Program-made: the position numbers and the translations under genes
Shown here: positions 36,206 through 45,140 of the stretch, one piece after another
Layout of the letters: every line of letters begins with the position of its first letter
Numbering within the stretch: position 1 is the first letter of the stretch
Notes under the pieces: model-generated
Database searches by the model: none
Told to the model about the DNA's origin: nothing
The model's input: the letters and a program-made list of their open reading frames with translations, nothing else
From: Tistlia consotensis USBA 355
Lineage (GTDB): Bacteria; Pseudomonadota; Alphaproteobacteria; Kiloniellales; DSM-21159
Length of the DNA stretch: 64,000 bases
Assembly (NCBI RefSeq): GCF_900177295.1
Contig: NZ_FWZX01000007.1
Span: 124,001-188,000, forward strand
Direction: 5' to 3'

Positions 36206-37633
36206 ATGTACGAGAAAGCCAAGGACCTCGCCGAGGCCTACGTCGCCCGTCGCCTCAGCCGGCGCGCCTTCATCGACCGCATGGCCAAGCTCGGCATCGG
36301 CGCCGCGGCGGCCAGGTGGGCGCTGAGCGAGGCCACGACCCGCGCGCTCGCCGCCGACTACGACTGGCAGAAGCACAAGGGCAAGACCGTCACCCTGCTG
36401 CTCAACAAGCACCCCTACACCGACGCCATGATCGCCGACCTGGACAGCTTCAAGAAGCTGACCGGCATGGACGTGAAGTACGACGTGTTCCCGGAGGACG
36501 TCTATTTCGACAAGGTCACGGCGGCGCTGTCGTCGCGCTCGACCCAGTACGACGCCTTCATGACCGGCGCCTATCAGACCTGGCAGTACGGCCCGGCCGG
36601 CTGGCTGGTCGACATGAACGAGTACATCGGCCAGGCGGCGCCGAACTACAACTGGAACGACGTGCTGCCGAACCTGCGCGCCTCGACCGCCTGGTCGGGC
36701 GTGCCGGGCGCGCCGCTCGGCGGCGCGGGCGCCAAGCAGTGGGCCCTGCCCTGGGGCTTCGAGCTGAACTCGGTCAGCTACAACAAGCGCGTGTTCGACA
36801 AGCTCGGCATGACCCCGCCCGAGAACCTTCCCGACATGAAGGACAAGGCGGCGAAGATCACCAAGGACGTCGACGGCATGTACGGCATCGGCGTGCGCGG
36901 CTCGCGCAGCTGGGCGACGATCCACCCGGGCTATCTCTCGGGCTTCACCAACTACGGCGCCCACGACTTCGAGATGGTCGACGGCAAGCTGAAGGCCGCG
37001 ATGAACTCGGCCGCCGGCAAGCAGTTCACCGAGCTCTGGGTCGCGATGATCAAGCAGTCCGGCCCGCGCAACTGGTCGACCTACACCTGGTACGAGGTCG
37101 GCAACGACCTGGGCGCCGGCGCCTCGGGCATGATCTTCGACGCCGACATCCTGGGCTACTTCATGAACGGCGGCACCAAGGAGGCCGGCAACATCGCCTA
37201 CTCGGCCTTCGCGGCCAAGCCGGGCGCCAAGCAGCCGACGCCCAACGTCTGGATCTGGTCGCTGGCGATGAACAACTTCTCCAAGCAGAAGGAGGCGGCC
37301 TGGTACTGGATGCAGTGGGCGACCAGCCAGGAGCACGACCTGTTCGGCGCGCGCAAGATGGACTTCGTCAATCCGGTCCGCCAGTCGGTCTGGGACGACG
37401 AGACCTTCCGCGACCGCATCGCCAAGAGCTACCCCGGCTACCTTGAGCAGTACGAGGCCTCGGCGCCCGGCTCGAAGATCTACTTCACGCCGCAGCCGCT
37501 GTTCTTCAACCTGACCACCGAGTGGGCGGCCTCGCTGCAGAAGATGGTCGCCGACGAGGTGCCGGTCGACGAGGGCCTGGACCAGCTCGCCGAAAGCGTC
37601 AACCGCCAGCTCGCCAGCGCGGGCCTGCGCTGA
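36206..37633 (+). CDS. ABC transporter substrate-binding protein (family 1, sugar/polyol type)
   Basis: 475 residues. The N-terminus LSRRAFIDRMAKLGIGAAA is a twin-arginine signal with a short hydrophobic stretch ending at ALAADYDW. The mature protein reads as an SBP_bac_1 fold (TVTLLLNKHPYTDAMIADLD, PEDVYFDKVTAALSSRSTQYD, ALPWGFELNSVSYNKRVFDKLG, NVWIWSLAMNNFSKQKEAAW). First structural gene after the SorC regulator. Tat export would allow folding, perhaps with a metal, before secretion. Ligand likely a polyol or sugar from the downstream enzymes. Confidence 0.9.
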   Translation: MYEKAKDLAEAYVARRLSRRAFIDRMAKLGIGAAAARWALSEATTRALAADYDWQKHKGKTVTLLLNKHPYTDAMIADLDSFKKLTGMDVKYDVFPEDVYFDKVTAALSSRSTQYDAFMTGAYQTWQYGPAGWLVDMNEYIGQAAPNYNWNDVLPNLRASTAWSGVPGAPLGGAGAKQWALPWGFELNSVSYNKRVFDKLGMTPPENLPDMKDKAAKITKDVDGMYGIGVRGSRSWATIHPGYLSGFTNYGAHDFEMVDGKLKAAMNSAAGKQFTELWVAMIKQSGPRNWSTYTWYEVGNDLGAGASGMIFDADILGYFMNGGTKEAGNIAYSAFAAKPGAKQPTPNVWIWSLAMNNFSKQKEAAWYWMQWATSQEHDLFGARKMDFVNPVRQSVWDDETFRDRIAKSYPGYLEQYEASAPGSKIYFTPQPLFFNLTTEWAASLQKMVADEVPVDEGLDQLAESVNRQLASAGLR

Positions 37634-37657
37634 GCTGCGGCCCGGCGGTCTAGCGGC

Positions 37658-37689
37658 CCGGCGGTCCCGCGGCGTCGCGGGGCCGCCGG
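37658..37689 (+). promoter_or_regulatory. GC-rich intercistronic stem-loop after the binding-protein gene
   Basis: A 14-bp stem (37658-37671 with 37676-37689, one G-U pair) closing a GCGT tetraloop, 25 nt after the binding-protein stop and 41 nt before the permease ATG. No T-run, so mRNA stabilisation or differential expression rather than full termination is inferred. Confidence 0.65.
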
Positions 37690-37729
37690 CGGCGGCCGGG
37701 CGAAGCGCTTCCACCAGTCGGCAGGAACC

Positions 37730-38668
37730 ATGACGACCCAGGACATGACCCAGGCCAGCGTGCTTCCGGCGCGGCGCCGCGGCGGCCGGCTGCGCGCCGC
37801 CCTGCCCTACCTGCTGTCGCTGCCCTCGCTGCTGGTGACGATCGGCATCCTGATTCCCTTCGGCACCGCGGTCTACTACTCGCTGCAGCGCTACAACCTC
37901 GCCTTCCCCTTCACCCGCGGCTTCATCGGCCTCGACAACTACGCCCAGTTCCTGGCCGACCCGGCGTTCTGGAACACCGTCCGGGTCTCGCTGCTCTACA
38001 CCCTGCTGACGGTCGGCGTGGAGCTGCTCCTGGGGCTCGCCATGGCGCTGCTGCTGCAGCGCCGTACGGCGGTCAACAACCTGCTCTCGGTGCTGCTGAT
38101 CCTGCCGCTGATGACGGCGCCGGCGATCGCCGCGCTGATGTGGAAGCTGATGACCAACCCCAACTTCGGGGTGCTCAGCTACCTGGTCGGCCTGGCCGGC
38201 TTCACCGACTTCCGCTGGGCCTCGGCGCCCTCGACGGCGCTGCTAACCGTGGTGCTGGTCGACGTCTGGGTCTACACGCCCTTCATGATGATCCTGCTGC
38301 TGGCCGGCCTGCGCTCGCTGCCGCGCCAGCCCTTCGAGGCGGCCGAGCTGGACGGCGTGCCGGCCAGCTTCGTGTTCTTCCGCATCACCCTGCCGATGCT
38401 GACGCCCTACATCATCACCGCCAGCCTGTTCCGCATGCTCGACGCGATCCAGCAGTTCGACATCATCTACGCGATGACCCAGGGCGGCCCGGGCGACCGC
38501 CTGATGGTGTTCCAGGTCCAGGCCTACCTGGAGGCCTTCACCTTCACCAACATCGGCCGCTCGGCCGCCTTCCTGATGGTGCTCTGGGCGATCACCTTCG
38601 CCCTGTCCAACCTGTTCATCAAGCAGTGGCTGAAGCTGCGCGAACGCACCCACCACGCGGCCGGCTGA
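37730..38668 (+). CDS. Sugar/polyol ABC transporter permease (MalF-like)
   Basis: 312 residues, six helices. N-terminal helix LPYLLSLPSLLVTIGILIPF; the EAA loop is PRQPFEAAELDGVPASFVFF near residue 203, the standard position and sequence for CUT1-family permeases. It forms a heterodimer with the product of the next gene, 14 nt downstream. Confidence 0.94.
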   Translation: MTTQDMTQASVLPARRRGGRLRAALPYLLSLPSLLVTIGILIPFGTAVYYSLQRYNLAFPFTRGFIGLDNYAQFLADPAFWNTVRVSLLYTLLTVGVELLLGLAMALLLQRRTAVNNLLSVLLILPLMTAPAIAALMWKLMTNPNFGVLSYLVGLAGFTDFRWASAPSTALLTVVLVDVWVYTPFMMILLLAGLRSLPRQPFEAAELDGVPASFVFFRITLPMLTPYIITASLFRMLDAIQQFDIIYAMTQGGPGDRLMVFQVQAYLEAFTFTNIGRSAAFLMVLWAITFALSNLFIKQWLKLRERTHHAAG

Positions 38669-38682
38669 GGGAGGGACGGAGA

Positions 38683-39540
38683 ATGCAGCGCAGCTCCTGG
38701 CCCTGGCGGATCTTCAAGGCGCTCTGCCTGACCGCGATCAGCCTGTTCTTCCTGTTCCCGATCCTCTGGGTGCTGCTGATGTCGTTCCAGACCAACGCCG
38801 ACATCCTCCGCGTGCCGCCCAGCCCCTTCTTCACGCCGACGCTCGCCAACTACAAGGCGCTGATCGCCGGCGAGCTGACCGGCGCCGGCTCGACCCTGCA
38901 GATCGCCTACATGAAGAACATCCTGAACAGCTTCGTGCTGTCGGCCTGCTCGGTGCTGCTGTCGCTGCTGCTCGGCGTGCCGGCGGCCTACGCCTTCGCC
39001 CGCTACCGCTTCCGGCTCGGCGAGAACATCGCCTTCACCCTGCTGTCGTTCCGCTTCGCGCCGCCGCTGCTGGTGCTGCTGCCGCTGCTGCTCTACTTCC
39101 AGGAGCTCGGGCTCTACGACACCTACATCGGCCTGATCTGGGTCTACCAGCTGATCACCCTGCCGCTGATCCTCTGGATCGTGCGCGGCTACTTCGAGGA
39201 CGTCAGCCCGGACATCGAGCACGCCTACCGCATCGACGGCCACTCCTGGCTGCGCTCCTTCCTCAAGATCGCCGTGCCGCTGGCCCGGCCGGGCATCGCC
39301 GCGGCCGCGCTGCTGGCCTTCATCTTCGCCTGGAACAACTTCGTCTTCGCGCTGATCCTCGGCTCCTCCGACGTGCAGCCGGTGACCGTCGGCGCGCTCG
39401 CCTTCATCACCGCCTCGGGCATCCAGTACGGCCAGATCGCCGCCGGCCTGGTGCTCTCGGTGATCCCGACCTTCGTGCTGGCGCTGGTCATGCAGCGCTA
39501 CCTGGTCGAGGGCCTGTCGCTGGGCGCGGTCAAGGGGTGA
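38683..39540 (+). CDS. Sugar/polyol ABC transporter permease (MalG-like)
   Basis: 285 residues. Begins MQRSSWPWRIFKALCLTAIS, then the MalG-type N-terminal helix FLFPILWVLLMSFQTNADIL; EAA loop DVSPDIEHAYRIDGHSWLRS near residue 178. The ATG has GAGGGAGGGACGGAG just upstream. Stop overlaps the first bases of the next reading frame's possible GTG, so the operon is tightly packed. Confidence 0.94.
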   Translation: MQRSSWPWRIFKALCLTAISLFFLFPILWVLLMSFQTNADILRVPPSPFFTPTLANYKALIAGELTGAGSTLQIAYMKNILNSFVLSACSVLLSLLLGVPAAYAFARYRFRLGENIAFTLLSFRFAPPLLVLLPLLLYFQELGLYDTYIGLIWVYQLITLPLILWIVRGYFEDVSPDIEHAYRIDGHSWLRSFLKIAVPLARPGIAAAALLAFIFAWNNFVFALILGSSDVQPVTVGALAFITASGIQYGQIAAGLVLSVIPTFVLALVMQRYLVEGLSLGAVKG

Positions 39541-39545
39541 CGGCC

Positions 39546-40643
39546 ATGAGCTTCCTGATCCTCGACCGCCTCTCCAAGTCCTTCGGCGCCGTCAAGGTCT
39601 TCGACGGCCTGTCGCTCGCCGTCGCCAAGGGCGAGACCGTCGCGATCTGCAGCCCCTCGGGCTCCGGCAAGACGCTGCTGCTGCGCCTGATCGCCGGCAT
39701 CTACGAGCCCGACGCCGGCGAGATCCTGATCGACGGCAAGGCGGTCACCGGCCTCGCGCCCGACGCCCGCGGCATCGGCATGGCCTTCCAGAACTTCGCG
39801 CTCTACCCGCACCTGACCGCCTTCGAGAACATCGCCAGCCCGCTGCGCGCCCGCGGCGTCGCTGAGGCCGAGCTGACCCGCCGGGTCGGCCGGGTCGCCG
39901 AGATCCTCAAGATCGGTCACGTGCTCAGGCACCTGCCGCGCGAGCTGTCGAACGGCCAGAAGCAGCGCACGGCGCTGGCCCGCGCGATCGTCGCCGACGC
40001 CCGCCTGCTGCTGCTCGACGACCCCCTGCGCAACGTCGACGCCAAGCTGCGCTACGAGATGCGCCACGAGCTGCCGCGGGTGCTGCGCGAGTTCGAGGCG
40101 ACGGTGCTCTACGTCACCCAGGACTTCCGCGAGGCGATGGCGCTGGGCCGGCGCATCGGCGTGCTGCACGGCGGCGGCTTCGTCCAGGTCGACCGGCCGC
40201 AGCGCATCTACGCCGACCCCGAGACGGTCGAGGTCGCGCGCCTGTTCGGCGACCCGACGATCAACCTCTACGACTCGGAGCTGGCCGGCGGCGCGGTCTC
40301 GCTGCTCGGCCTGACGCTCGGCCTGCCCGGTGCGGCCGACGGCGGCCGGCGGCCCTGCCGGGTCGGCGTCCGGCCGGAGCACGTCGAGCTCGATGCCGGG
40401 GGCGAGGCCGCGCCGGACGGCGGCGCCGGGGGCCTGCCGGTGACCATCGAGGCGGTGACGCCGCTCAACCAGAACGCCGTGCTGCTGCTGCAGGCCGCCG
40501 GGGGCGGCGAGATCCTGGCCAGCACCACGCTGCAGCGCGCCGAGGCCCTCGCCCGCGGCCCGCGCCGGGCGATCGCCCGGGTGCGGCCCGAGCACCTGCT
40601 GCTGTTCGACCGCGACAGCGGCGCGCGCATCCGGACGGGATGA
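39546..40643 (+). CDS. ABC transporter ATPase with degenerate catalytic residues (first of a pair)
   Basis: 365 residues, MalK-like with a C-terminal TOBE-type regulatory domain (RVGVRPEHVEL, ARVRPEHLLLF). Walker A PSGSGKT and Q-loop FQNFALYPHL are normal, but Walker B reads LLLLDDPLRNVD, with Asp (D159) replacing the catalytic Glu, the switch histidine is Gln (Q192 in YVTQDFREAM), and the signature is LSNGQKQR. It therefore likely contributes a weak or inactive hydrolysis site. ATG 39546 is chosen for AAGGGG 8 nt upstream; GTG 39537 is possible. It pairs with the next gene. Confidence 0.92.
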   Translation: MSFLILDRLSKSFGAVKVFDGLSLAVAKGETVAICSPSGSGKTLLLRLIAGIYEPDAGEILIDGKAVTGLAPDARGIGMAFQNFALYPHLTAFENIASPLRARGVAEAELTRRVGRVAEILKIGHVLRHLPRELSNGQKQRTALARAIVADARLLLLDDPLRNVDAKLRYEMRHELPRVLREFEATVLYVTQDFREAMALGRRIGVLHGGGFVQVDRPQRIYADPETVEVARLFGDPTINLYDSELAGGAVSLLGLTLGLPGAADGGRRPCRVGVRPEHVELDAGGEAAPDGGAGGLPVTIEAVTPLNQNAVLLLQAAGGGEILASTTLQRAEALARGPRRAIARVRPEHLLLFDRDSGARIRTG

Positions 40644-40647
40644 GACC

Positions 40648-41790
40648 ATGGCCGACCTGACGCTCGACTCGGTGACCAAGATCTACCGCCCGCGCGGCCG
40701 CGAGCCGGTGCGCGCGGTCAGCGGCCTCGACATGGCCATCGCCGACGGCGAGATCGTCGCGCTGCTCGGCTCCTCGGGCTGCGGCAAGACCTCGACCCTG
40801 CGCATGGTCGCCGGCTTCGAGACCGTCAGCGAGGGCAGCATCAGCCTCGGCGGGCGCCGTCTCAACGCGCTGCGGCCGGCCCAGCGCAACGTCGCCATGG
40901 CCTTCGAGGGCTACTCGCTCTATCCGCCGCTGACCGTGCGCGACAACGTCGCCTTCGCCCTGCTGCGCGAGCGGGCGCCGCGCGCCGAGGTCGCCAGCAA
41001 GGTCGCCGAGGTCGCCGAGCTGCTGGAGATCGAGGGCTCCCTCGACCGCTACCCGGCGACCATTTCCTCGGGCCACCAGCAGCGCGCCTCGCTGGCCCGC
41101 GCGCTGATCCGCCCGGCGGCACTGCACCTGCTCGACGAGCCGATGTCGCAGCTCGAGCCGCAGGTCCGCGCCGTGCTGCGGGCGCGCATCAAGGAATGGC
41201 TGAAGGACCGCGGCATGACCGCCGTCCTGGTCACCCACGACCAGACCGACGCGATCGCGCTGGCCGACCGCATCGCGGTCATGGAGGCGAGCCGGCTGAT
41301 GCAGTTCGGCACGCCCGCCGAGCTGCGCGAGCGGCCGGCCAACCTCTTCGTCGCCGGCTTCGTCGGCGAGCCGCCGATGAACCTGGTCGAGGCCGAGGTC
41401 GTGGCCGGCGACGGCCGGCCGCGCGTGGTCGCGGCGGACGGCCTGCTGACGCTGGAGCTGCCGGCCCTGAACGGCCCGCTCGCGCCGCGGCCCGGCCAGC
41501 GGGTCTGGCTCGGCCTCAGCCCGCGCCATCTCGCCGTCGGCCGGGGCCCGCAGCGCGCCCGGGTCGTCGCCAACCAGTGGCTCGGCGACCAGACCCACCT
41601 GGCGCTGGAGCTCGGCGACGGCGCCGCCGCCCTGCCGCTGATCGCGGTCGCCGCCGGCATGCTGGAGGCCGAGCCCGGCGAGAGCGTCGCCTTCGAGGTC
41701 GAGCCGCGCGGCCTCCACCTCTTCGACCACGAGGACGACACCGCGCTCTACCACGGCAGCCCGGACGGCACGACGGGGGAGCCGGCGTGA
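40648..41790 (+). CDS. ABC transporter ATPase with altered Q-loop and signature (second of a pair)
   Basis: 380 residues. Walker A GSSGCGKT, Walker B LHLLDEPMSQLE with the catalytic E164, and switch H197 (LVTHDQTDA) are intact. The Q-loop glutamine is Glu (E87 in MAFEGYSLYPPL), the signature is ISSGHQQR, and the D-loop Asp is Glu (E170). Together with the preceding ATPase it would make one near-canonical and one degenerate composite site. C-terminal TOBE-like domain present. The stop shares one base with the ATG of the kinase gene. Confidence 0.92.
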   Translation: MADLTLDSVTKIYRPRGREPVRAVSGLDMAIADGEIVALLGSSGCGKTSTLRMVAGFETVSEGSISLGGRRLNALRPAQRNVAMAFEGYSLYPPLTVRDNVAFALLRERAPRAEVASKVAEVAELLEIEGSLDRYPATISSGHQQRASLARALIRPAALHLLDEPMSQLEPQVRAVLRARIKEWLKDRGMTAVLVTHDQTDAIALADRIAVMEASRLMQFGTPAELRERPANLFVAGFVGEPPMNLVEAEVVAGDGRPRVVAADGLLTLELPALNGPLAPRPGQRVWLGLSPRHLAVGRGPQRARVVANQWLGDQTHLALELGDGAAALPLIAVAAGMLEAEPGESVAFEVEPRGLHLFDHEDDTALYHGSPDGTTGEPA

Positions 41791-43397
41791 TGGCCCGCGA
41801 CCTGCTGATCGGCCTCGACGCCGGCACCTCGATGATCAAGGCCGTCGCCTTCGACCTGGCGGGCCGCCAGCTCGCCGCCGCCGCCACGCCCAACGCCTAC
41901 CGCCGCGACCCCGGCGGCCGGATCGTCGAGCAGGACCTGGAGGAGACCTGGGAGCGCACGGCGCGGACCCTGGGCCAGCTCGCCGAGGCCCTGCCCGACC
42001 TCGCCGGCCGGACCGCCGCGCTCGGCGTCACCGGCCAGGGCGACGGCACCTGGCTGATCGACGCCGCCGGCCGCCCGGTGGCCCCCGCCTGGCTGTGGCT
42101 CGACACGCGCGCCGCGCCGGTCGTCGAGGAGCTGGCGGCGAGCGGCGCGCGCGCGGCCCTCGGCCGCCTCACCGGCTGCGGCCTCAACGCCTCGAACCAG
42201 AGCGGCCAGCTGGTCTGGCTGAAGCGCCATCGGCCGGAGCTGCTCGAGCGCGCGGCGACCGCCTTCCACTGCAAGGACTGGCTCTACTTCCGCATGACCG
42301 GCCGCCGCGCCACCGACCCGACCGAGGGCGTCTTCACCTTCGGCGACTGGCGGCGCCGCGGCTACGCCGCCGAGGCCCTGGCCCTGCTCGGCCTGGAGGC
42401 GGAGCGCCGCCTGTTGCCGGAGATCCTCGACGGCACCCGCGCCCACGACCCGCTGGCCGCCGAGGCCGCGGCCGCCCTCGGCCTGCCCGCCGGCACGCCG
42501 GTCGTGCTCGGCTACGTCGACGTCATCTGCTCGGCCCTGGGCGGCGGCCTGCATGCGCCGGAGGGCCGCGCGGCCGTCTCGCTGCTCGGCTCGACCGGCA
42601 TGCACATGACCCTGGGGCCGAGCGAGGCGATCCGGCCGGCCGAGCCGGCGAACGGCTACCTGATGGCCTTCCCGGTGCCCGGCCGCACGGCGCAGATGCA
42701 GTCGAACATGGCCGGCACGCTCAACATCGACTGGCTGGTCGGCCTGGTCGGCGAGGCCGCGGCCCTGGCCGGCGGCGCCGAGCCGGCGACGCCGGAGCTG
42801 CTGGCCGCGCTCGACGGCAGGGTGCTCGCGGCCCGGCCCGGCGCCGCGCTCTACCACCCCTACATCGACCGCGCCGGCGAGCGCGGGCCCTTCTTCGACG
42901 CCCGCGCCCGCGCCCAGTTCTTCGGCCTGTCGAACGCGGTCGGGCTCGGCGAGCTGGCGCGCACGGTCTACGAGGGCCTCTGCTTCGCCGCGCGCGACTG
43001 CTACGACGCCATGTCCTGCCGGCCCGACGAGGTCCGGGTCGCCGGCGGCGGCGCGCGCAGCCGCGCCCTGCGCGGCCTGCTGGCCAGCGTGCTCGGCCTG
43101 CCGGTGCGCGAATCCCTGCGCGAGGAGCAAGGGGCGGCCGGGGTCGCGATGATCGCCGGGGTCGCGGTCGGCGCCCTGGCCGACATGGACGAGGCCTGCC
43201 GCCGCTGGGTCGAGCCGGCGCTCGGCGAGCGCCTGCTGCCCGACCCGGCGCTCGCCGCCCGCTACGACGGCCTCTACGCGCTCTACCGCGAGCTCAGGGC
43301 CGCGGCGCCGCCGCACTGGGCCGCGCTGGCCGCGCTCGACGCGGCTCCCGAAAACCGGCAGGAAGCCCGCTCCGCAGCCAAGGAGGCAGCCTCGTGA
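41790..43397 (+). CDS. FGGY-family carbohydrate kinase, resembling erythritol kinase
   Basis: 535 residues. FGGY N-domain: LLIGLDAGTSMIKAVAFDLA (phosphate 1 loop), LGVTGQGDGTWLID, LWLDTRA. Later segments GYVDVICSALGGGL, LLGSTGMHMTL and QMQSNMAGTLNIDW closely follow what I remember of EryA-type erythritol kinases, and VRVAGGGARSRALRGLLASV is the C-terminal ATP-site motif. It phosphorylates the imported polyol or sugar. The closely related LsrK (AI-2 kinase) and xylulokinase are alternatives. TGATG junction with the ATPase gene. Confidence 0.85.
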   Translation: MARDLLIGLDAGTSMIKAVAFDLAGRQLAAAATPNAYRRDPGGRIVEQDLEETWERTARTLGQLAEALPDLAGRTAALGVTGQGDGTWLIDAAGRPVAPAWLWLDTRAAPVVEELAASGARAALGRLTGCGLNASNQSGQLVWLKRHRPELLERAATAFHCKDWLYFRMTGRRATDPTEGVFTFGDWRRRGYAAEALALLGLEAERRLLPEILDGTRAHDPLAAEAAAALGLPAGTPVVLGYVDVICSALGGGLHAPEGRAAVSLLGSTGMHMTLGPSEAIRPAEPANGYLMAFPVPGRTAQMQSNMAGTLNIDWLVGLVGEAAALAGGAEPATPELLAALDGRVLAARPGAALYHPYIDRAGERGPFFDARARAQFFGLSNAVGLGELARTVYEGLCFAARDCYDAMSCRPDEVRVAGGGARSRALRGLLASVLGLPVRESLREEQGAAGVAMIAGVAVGALADMDEACRRWVEPALGERLLPDPALAARYDGLYALYRELRAAAPPHWAALAALDAAPENRQEARSAAKEAAS

Positions 43398-44437
43398 GCA
43401 GGATCGGCACGGCGATCATCGGCGACCGCTTCATGAAGCCCGAGGCCTTCGCGAAGGCCCTGGAGGCGGTCGAGGGCCTCAGCTTCGACCTGCGCCTCCT
43501 GGAGCAGCCCTGGCCCGACGAGCCGATGCACCACGGCTACGCCGATCCCGCGCTCGACGGCCTGAAGGAGTTCATGGGCGCGCCGGACGAGGTCGCGGCG
43601 TTCATCGGCGACGCCAAGGTCTTCGTCACGCACCTGGCGCCGGTCACCGAGACGATGCTGGCGCGCTGCCCCAACCTGGAGCTGATCGCGGTGTCGCGCG
43701 GCGGGCCGGTCAACGTCGACCGCGCGGCCGTGAAGCGCCGCGGCATCCGCCTGGTCTCGACGCCCGGGCGCAACGCCGACGCGGTGGCGGAGTTCGCGAT
43801 CGGCGCGATCCTGGCCGAGACCCGGCTGATCCGCGCCGGCCACGAGGCGCTGCGCGGCGGCACCTGGCGCGGCGACCTCTACCGCGCTGACCGGACCGGC
43901 CGCGAGCTGCGCGAGATGACCGTCGGGGTGATCGGCTACGGCCACATCGGCAGCCGGCTGGTCCGCCTGCTGCGCGTCTTCGGGCCGCGCATCCTGGTCG
44001 CCGACCCCTACGTCCAGCTCAGCCGCGAGGACCAGGAGGCCGGCGTCGAGCAGGTCGGCCTGGAGCGCCTGCTGGAGGAGAGCGACGTGGTCACGCTGCA
44101 CGCCCGCGTGACGCCGGAGACGACCGGCTTCCTGGGCGCCGAGCAGTTCGCCCGCATGAAGCCCGGCGCGCTCTTCGTCAACACGGCGCGCGGGCCGATG
44201 GTCGACTACGACGCGCTCTACCGGGCGCTCGCCTCGCGCCACCTGGGCGGCGCGATGCTGGAGACCTTCGCCGTCGAGCCGGTGCCGCCGGACTGGCCGC
44301 TGCTGCAGCTCGACAACGTCACCCTGACGCCGCACATCGCCGGCGCCTCGGTGCGCACCATCACCCTGGCCGCCGAGATGATCGCCGAGGACATCCGGCG
44401 CCACTTCGCCGGCGAGCCGCCGGTTCACCAGATCTGA
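43394..44437 (+). CDS. D-isomer-specific 2-hydroxyacid dehydrogenase
   Basis: 347 residues, NAD(P)-dependent. Rossmann motif VGVIGYGHIGSRLVRLLR near residue 177; catalytic Arg in VNTARGPMVDYDAL, Glu in the ETFAVEP segment, and His in LTPHIAGAS, the full SerA/GyaR-type set. GTG start overlaps the kinase stop (GTGA) behind an AAGGAGG ribosome site. Within the operon it could reduce or oxidise a 2-hydroxy acid made from the substrate, for example glycolate/glyoxylate or tetronate; this is inference. Confidence 0.9.
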   Translation: MSRIGTAIIGDRFMKPEAFAKALEAVEGLSFDLRLLEQPWPDEPMHHGYADPALDGLKEFMGAPDEVAAFIGDAKVFVTHLAPVTETMLARCPNLELIAVSRGGPVNVDRAAVKRRGIRLVSTPGRNADAVAEFAIGAILAETRLIRAGHEALRGGTWRGDLYRADRTGRELREMTVGVIGYGHIGSRLVRLLRVFGPRILVADPYVQLSREDQEAGVEQVGLERLLEESDVVTLHARVTPETTGFLGAEQFARMKPGALFVNTARGPMVDYDALYRALASRHLGGAMLETFAVEPVPPDWPLLQLDNVTLTPHIAGASVRTITLAAEMIAEDIRRHFAGEPPVHQI

Positions 44438-44454
44438 GACGGGAGAGGAAGAGC

Positions 44455-45117
44455 ATGCAGGACGCCGAATACGCGCTGCGCAAGGAGATCATCGAGACCT
44501 GCAGGAAGATGAACGCCCTGGGCATCAACCAGGGCACCTCGGGCAACGTCAGCGCACGCTGGGACAAGGGCCTGCTGGTGACGCCCAGCGGCATCGACTA
44601 CGACGCCATCGCGCCCGAGGACATCGTCTACATGAGGATGGACGGCAGCTACGACCATCACCTCGTGCCCTCGACGGAGTGGCGCTTCCACCGCGACATC
44701 CTGAAGAGCCGCAAGGATGTCAACGCGGTCGTCCACGCCCACCCGACCTACTGCACGGCGATCTCGATGACCGGCCGCGACATCCCGGCCGTGCACTACA
44801 TGATCGCCGCCGCCGGCGGGCCCAGCGTGCGCTGCGCGCCCTACCAGACCTTCGGCACCGACGGGCTGTCGCGCAACGCCGTCAAGGCGCTGAAGGACCG
44901 CATGTGCTGCCTGCTGTCCAACCACGGCATGATTGCCTGCGGCGTCAGCCTGAAGAAGGCGCTGTGGCTGGCCAACGAGCTGGAGACCCTGGCCCGGCAG
45001 TACACCGTGGCGCTGCAGCTCGGCGAGCCGCTCAACGTGCTGTCGGACGGCGAGATCGCCACGGTCGTCGAGAAGTTCAAGGGCTACGGCCTGCGCCCGA
45101 AGAGCAGCGCGGCCTGA
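44455..45117 (+). CDS. Class II aldolase, FucA/AraD family
   Basis: 220 residues. Zn ligands of L-fuculose-1-phosphate aldolase (E73, H92, H94, H155) are matched by E75, H94, H96 and H157 with the same offsets (STEWRFH, VVHAHPTYC, SNHGMIA). The phosphate-binding GTSGNVSAR and TPSGIDYD loops are present. Expected reaction: ketose-1-phosphate to dihydroxyacetone phosphate plus an aldehyde (glycolaldehyde from a pentulose, lactaldehyde from a deoxyhexulose). Confidence 0.92.
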   Translation: MQDAEYALRKEIIETCRKMNALGINQGTSGNVSARWDKGLLVTPSGIDYDAIAPEDIVYMRMDGSYDHHLVPSTEWRFHRDILKSRKDVNAVVHAHPTYCTAISMTGRDIPAVHYMIAAAGGPSVRCAPYQTFGTDGLSRNAVKALKDRMCCLLSNHGMIACGVSLKKALWLANELETLARQYTVALQLGEPLNVLSDGEIATVVEKFKGYGLRPKSSAA

Positions 45118-45140
45118 GCCGCGGCGGCGGCTTCCCGGTC

